Shown one piece after another: positions 63,033 to 64,000 of a DNA stretch of 64,000 bases. A program made the position numbers and the translations under genes. The notes under the pieces are model-generated. The model worked only from the letters and a program-made list of their open reading frames with translations. It had not been told where the DNA came from and ran no database searches. Positions within the stretch are counted from its first letter, which is position 1. Each line of letters begins with the position of its first letter. The stretch covers positions 310,001-374,000 of the forward strand of contig JAFLBX010000002.1 in NCBI GenBank assembly GCA_017303675.1, written 5' to 3'. This DNA comes from Ignavibacteria bacterium (GTDB taxonomy: Bacteria; Bacteroidota; Ignavibacteria; Tepidaquicellales; OLB5).

Positions 63033-64000
63033 TTGGTTAATAAAACTGAACAGATATATAAAGGTATTGCCGCATCGAAAGGGATTTCGATAGGGAAACC
63101 TTTTGTGTACAGGGCAGAAGTTCCAAGTTATAAGGTTGATTACTCGCCTGCAGTTTTAGTTTCTCCCGATACAGAGATATCGGATTATGAAAGCGCAGTA
63201 TCACAATCAATTAAAGAGCTGAATAAAATTTTCACTCTTGCAAAAGAAAAGCTTGATGATAAGAACCTGCAGATCTTCGAAGCCCAGCTCAGCTTTTTAT
63301 ACGATGATTTCTTTCATACCAAGGTAAAAGAGCGCATCCGCTCAGAAAAAAAACAGGCTTATTCAGTTTATAAAGAAGAGATCCAGATACTCGAAAATGC
63401 CATAGTATCTTCATCAGATGAGTATATCAGGGACAGGGTAAATGATATCGAAGATATGAAGAACAGGGTGCTTCGTAACCTTCTAAAAGGCAGGTTGATA
63501 TCGAAGATCACTGAAAATTCTATTGTAATAGCCCGAAATTTAACTCCAGCCGATACTATCCTTTTCAGTAACAGGAACCTGCTTGGCATCGCCACAGATC
63601 TTGGCGGCATAAACTCTCACGTTGCTCTCATTTCACGATCTTTAAAGATACCAGCTGTTGTAGGAATGCAGGATATTTCTGTGAATATTTCTTCAGATGA
63701 TAATCTAATAATTGACGGCTATAAGGGGCTGGTAATTAAAAACCCAACTGAAGAAACAATTAATTCTTACAGGCACCAGATAGAAAACAACAAGGTACTT
63801 GAACGTAAGCTCGAAGAGCTGGAAAAGCTTCCAAGTGAGACCAAGGACGGAAAGAGCGTCAGGCTTTCAACAAATCTTGAGTTCAATAATGAAGTGGATT
63901 ATGTTGTAACTCATTTTGGCTGTGATGTTGGCTTATACAGAACAGAGCATTTATTTATGGAGCTTGGTGATTTTCCTTCGGAAGAAGAGCAGTATAAGCA
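63033..64000 (+). CDS. ptsI: PTS enzyme I (phosphoenolpyruvate-protein phosphotransferase), 5' part
   Basis: An open frame from TTG 63033 to the window end, 322 complete codons, truncated by the boundary. N-terminal IYKGIAASKGISIGKPFV is the family start. The HPr-binding helical domain follows. The phosphohistidine is H196 in GGINSHVALISRSLKIPAVVG. The frame reaches the linker and the beginning of the PEP-binding barrel (VGLYRTEHLFME). It autophosphorylates with PEP and passes phosphate to HPr. Operon era-prenyl synthase-HPr-ptsI with short or overlapping junctions. Confidence 0.93.
   Translation, partial: MVNKTEQIYKGIAASKGISIGKPFVYRAEVPSYKVDYSPAVLVSPDTEISDYESAVSQSIKELNKIFTLAKEKLDDKNLQIFEAQLSFLYDDFFHTKVKERIRSEKKQAYSVYKEEIQILENAIVSSSDEYIRDRVNDIEDMKNRVLRNLLKGRLISKITENSIVIARNLTPADTILFSNRNLLGIATDLGGINSHVALISRSLKIPAVVGMQDISVNISSDDNLIIDGYKGLVIKNPTEETINSYRHQIENNKVLERKLEELEKLPSETKDGKSVRLSTNLEFNNEVDYVVTHFGCDVGLYRTEHLFMELGDFPSEEEQYK

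Overview
The window looks like chromosomal DNA of a low-GC, Gram-negative member of the Bacteroidota/Chlorobiota assemblage, most probably an Ignavibacteria-type lineage (inference). Reasons: AT-rich genes, weak or absent Shine-Dalgarno sequences in front of most genes, very frequent TTG starts, a secreted protein ending in a type IX secretion (Por-tail-like) domain, YCF48/BNR-type and LVIVD-type beta-propellers, a two-membrane efflux system (TolC/CusB/CusA) and a Wza/Wzz/Wzx/Wzy polysaccharide locus. No species can be named from sequence alone.

Layout. 1-357 is the 3' end of an AnmK-like kinase. 473-606 is a cluster of palindromes, followed by an SDR oxidoreductase and by a compact 496-bp unit (1365-1860) in which a DUF559 endonuclease-like gene lies between perfect 26-bp inverted repeats. 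1932-2879 (-) is a secreted propeller. 3020-6807 (-) is a livM-livG-livF-aminotransferase operon ended by a strong terminator. 6985-14565 (+) is a seven-gene Cu/Ag-type efflux operon with four small metal-binding modules around the RND pump. 14646-16592 holds tRNA-Val(UAC), an MFS transporter, a stand-alone RapZ C-terminal domain and tRNA-Gly(CCC). 16734-19281 holds a single-domain response regulator and three small exported proteins. 19458-24466 contains proS, a GT39-like membrane protein, maf and a flippase-like membrane protein.

24479-47287 and onward is a large surface-polysaccharide locus. After a B12-binding protein and a phosphohexomutase come export (Wza), chain length (Wzz), polymerase (Wzy) and flippase (Wzx) genes. 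GDP-fucose synthesis (gmd, fcl), about eight glycosyltransferases, an initiating phosphoglycosyltransferase, a DegT sugar aminotransferase, a polyprenol-phosphate mannose synthase and a GT2 protein fused to a degenerate phosphoglycosyltransferase complete the set. The 29.2-35.1 kb part is visibly more AT-rich and contains two reversed genes, as expected for a variable island. accA and murA follow in the same direction; MurA carries Asp in place of the usual active-site Cys.

51904-55306 (-) contains rlpA, ilvE and a GNAT-like protein; 55568-60307 (+) a DUF4783-like protein and a 1390-residue NtrY-type sensor kinase; 60835-64000 (+) era, a polyprenyl synthetase, HPr and the 5' part of PTS enzyme I, running off the window end.

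The items most worth a second look are the inverted-repeat-bounded DUF559 cassette, the GT2/pseudo-phosphoglycosyltransferase fusion, the stand-alone RapZ-C protein, the predicted fosfomycin-insensitive MurA, and a glycosyltransferase whose reading frame requires a non-canonical start codon.
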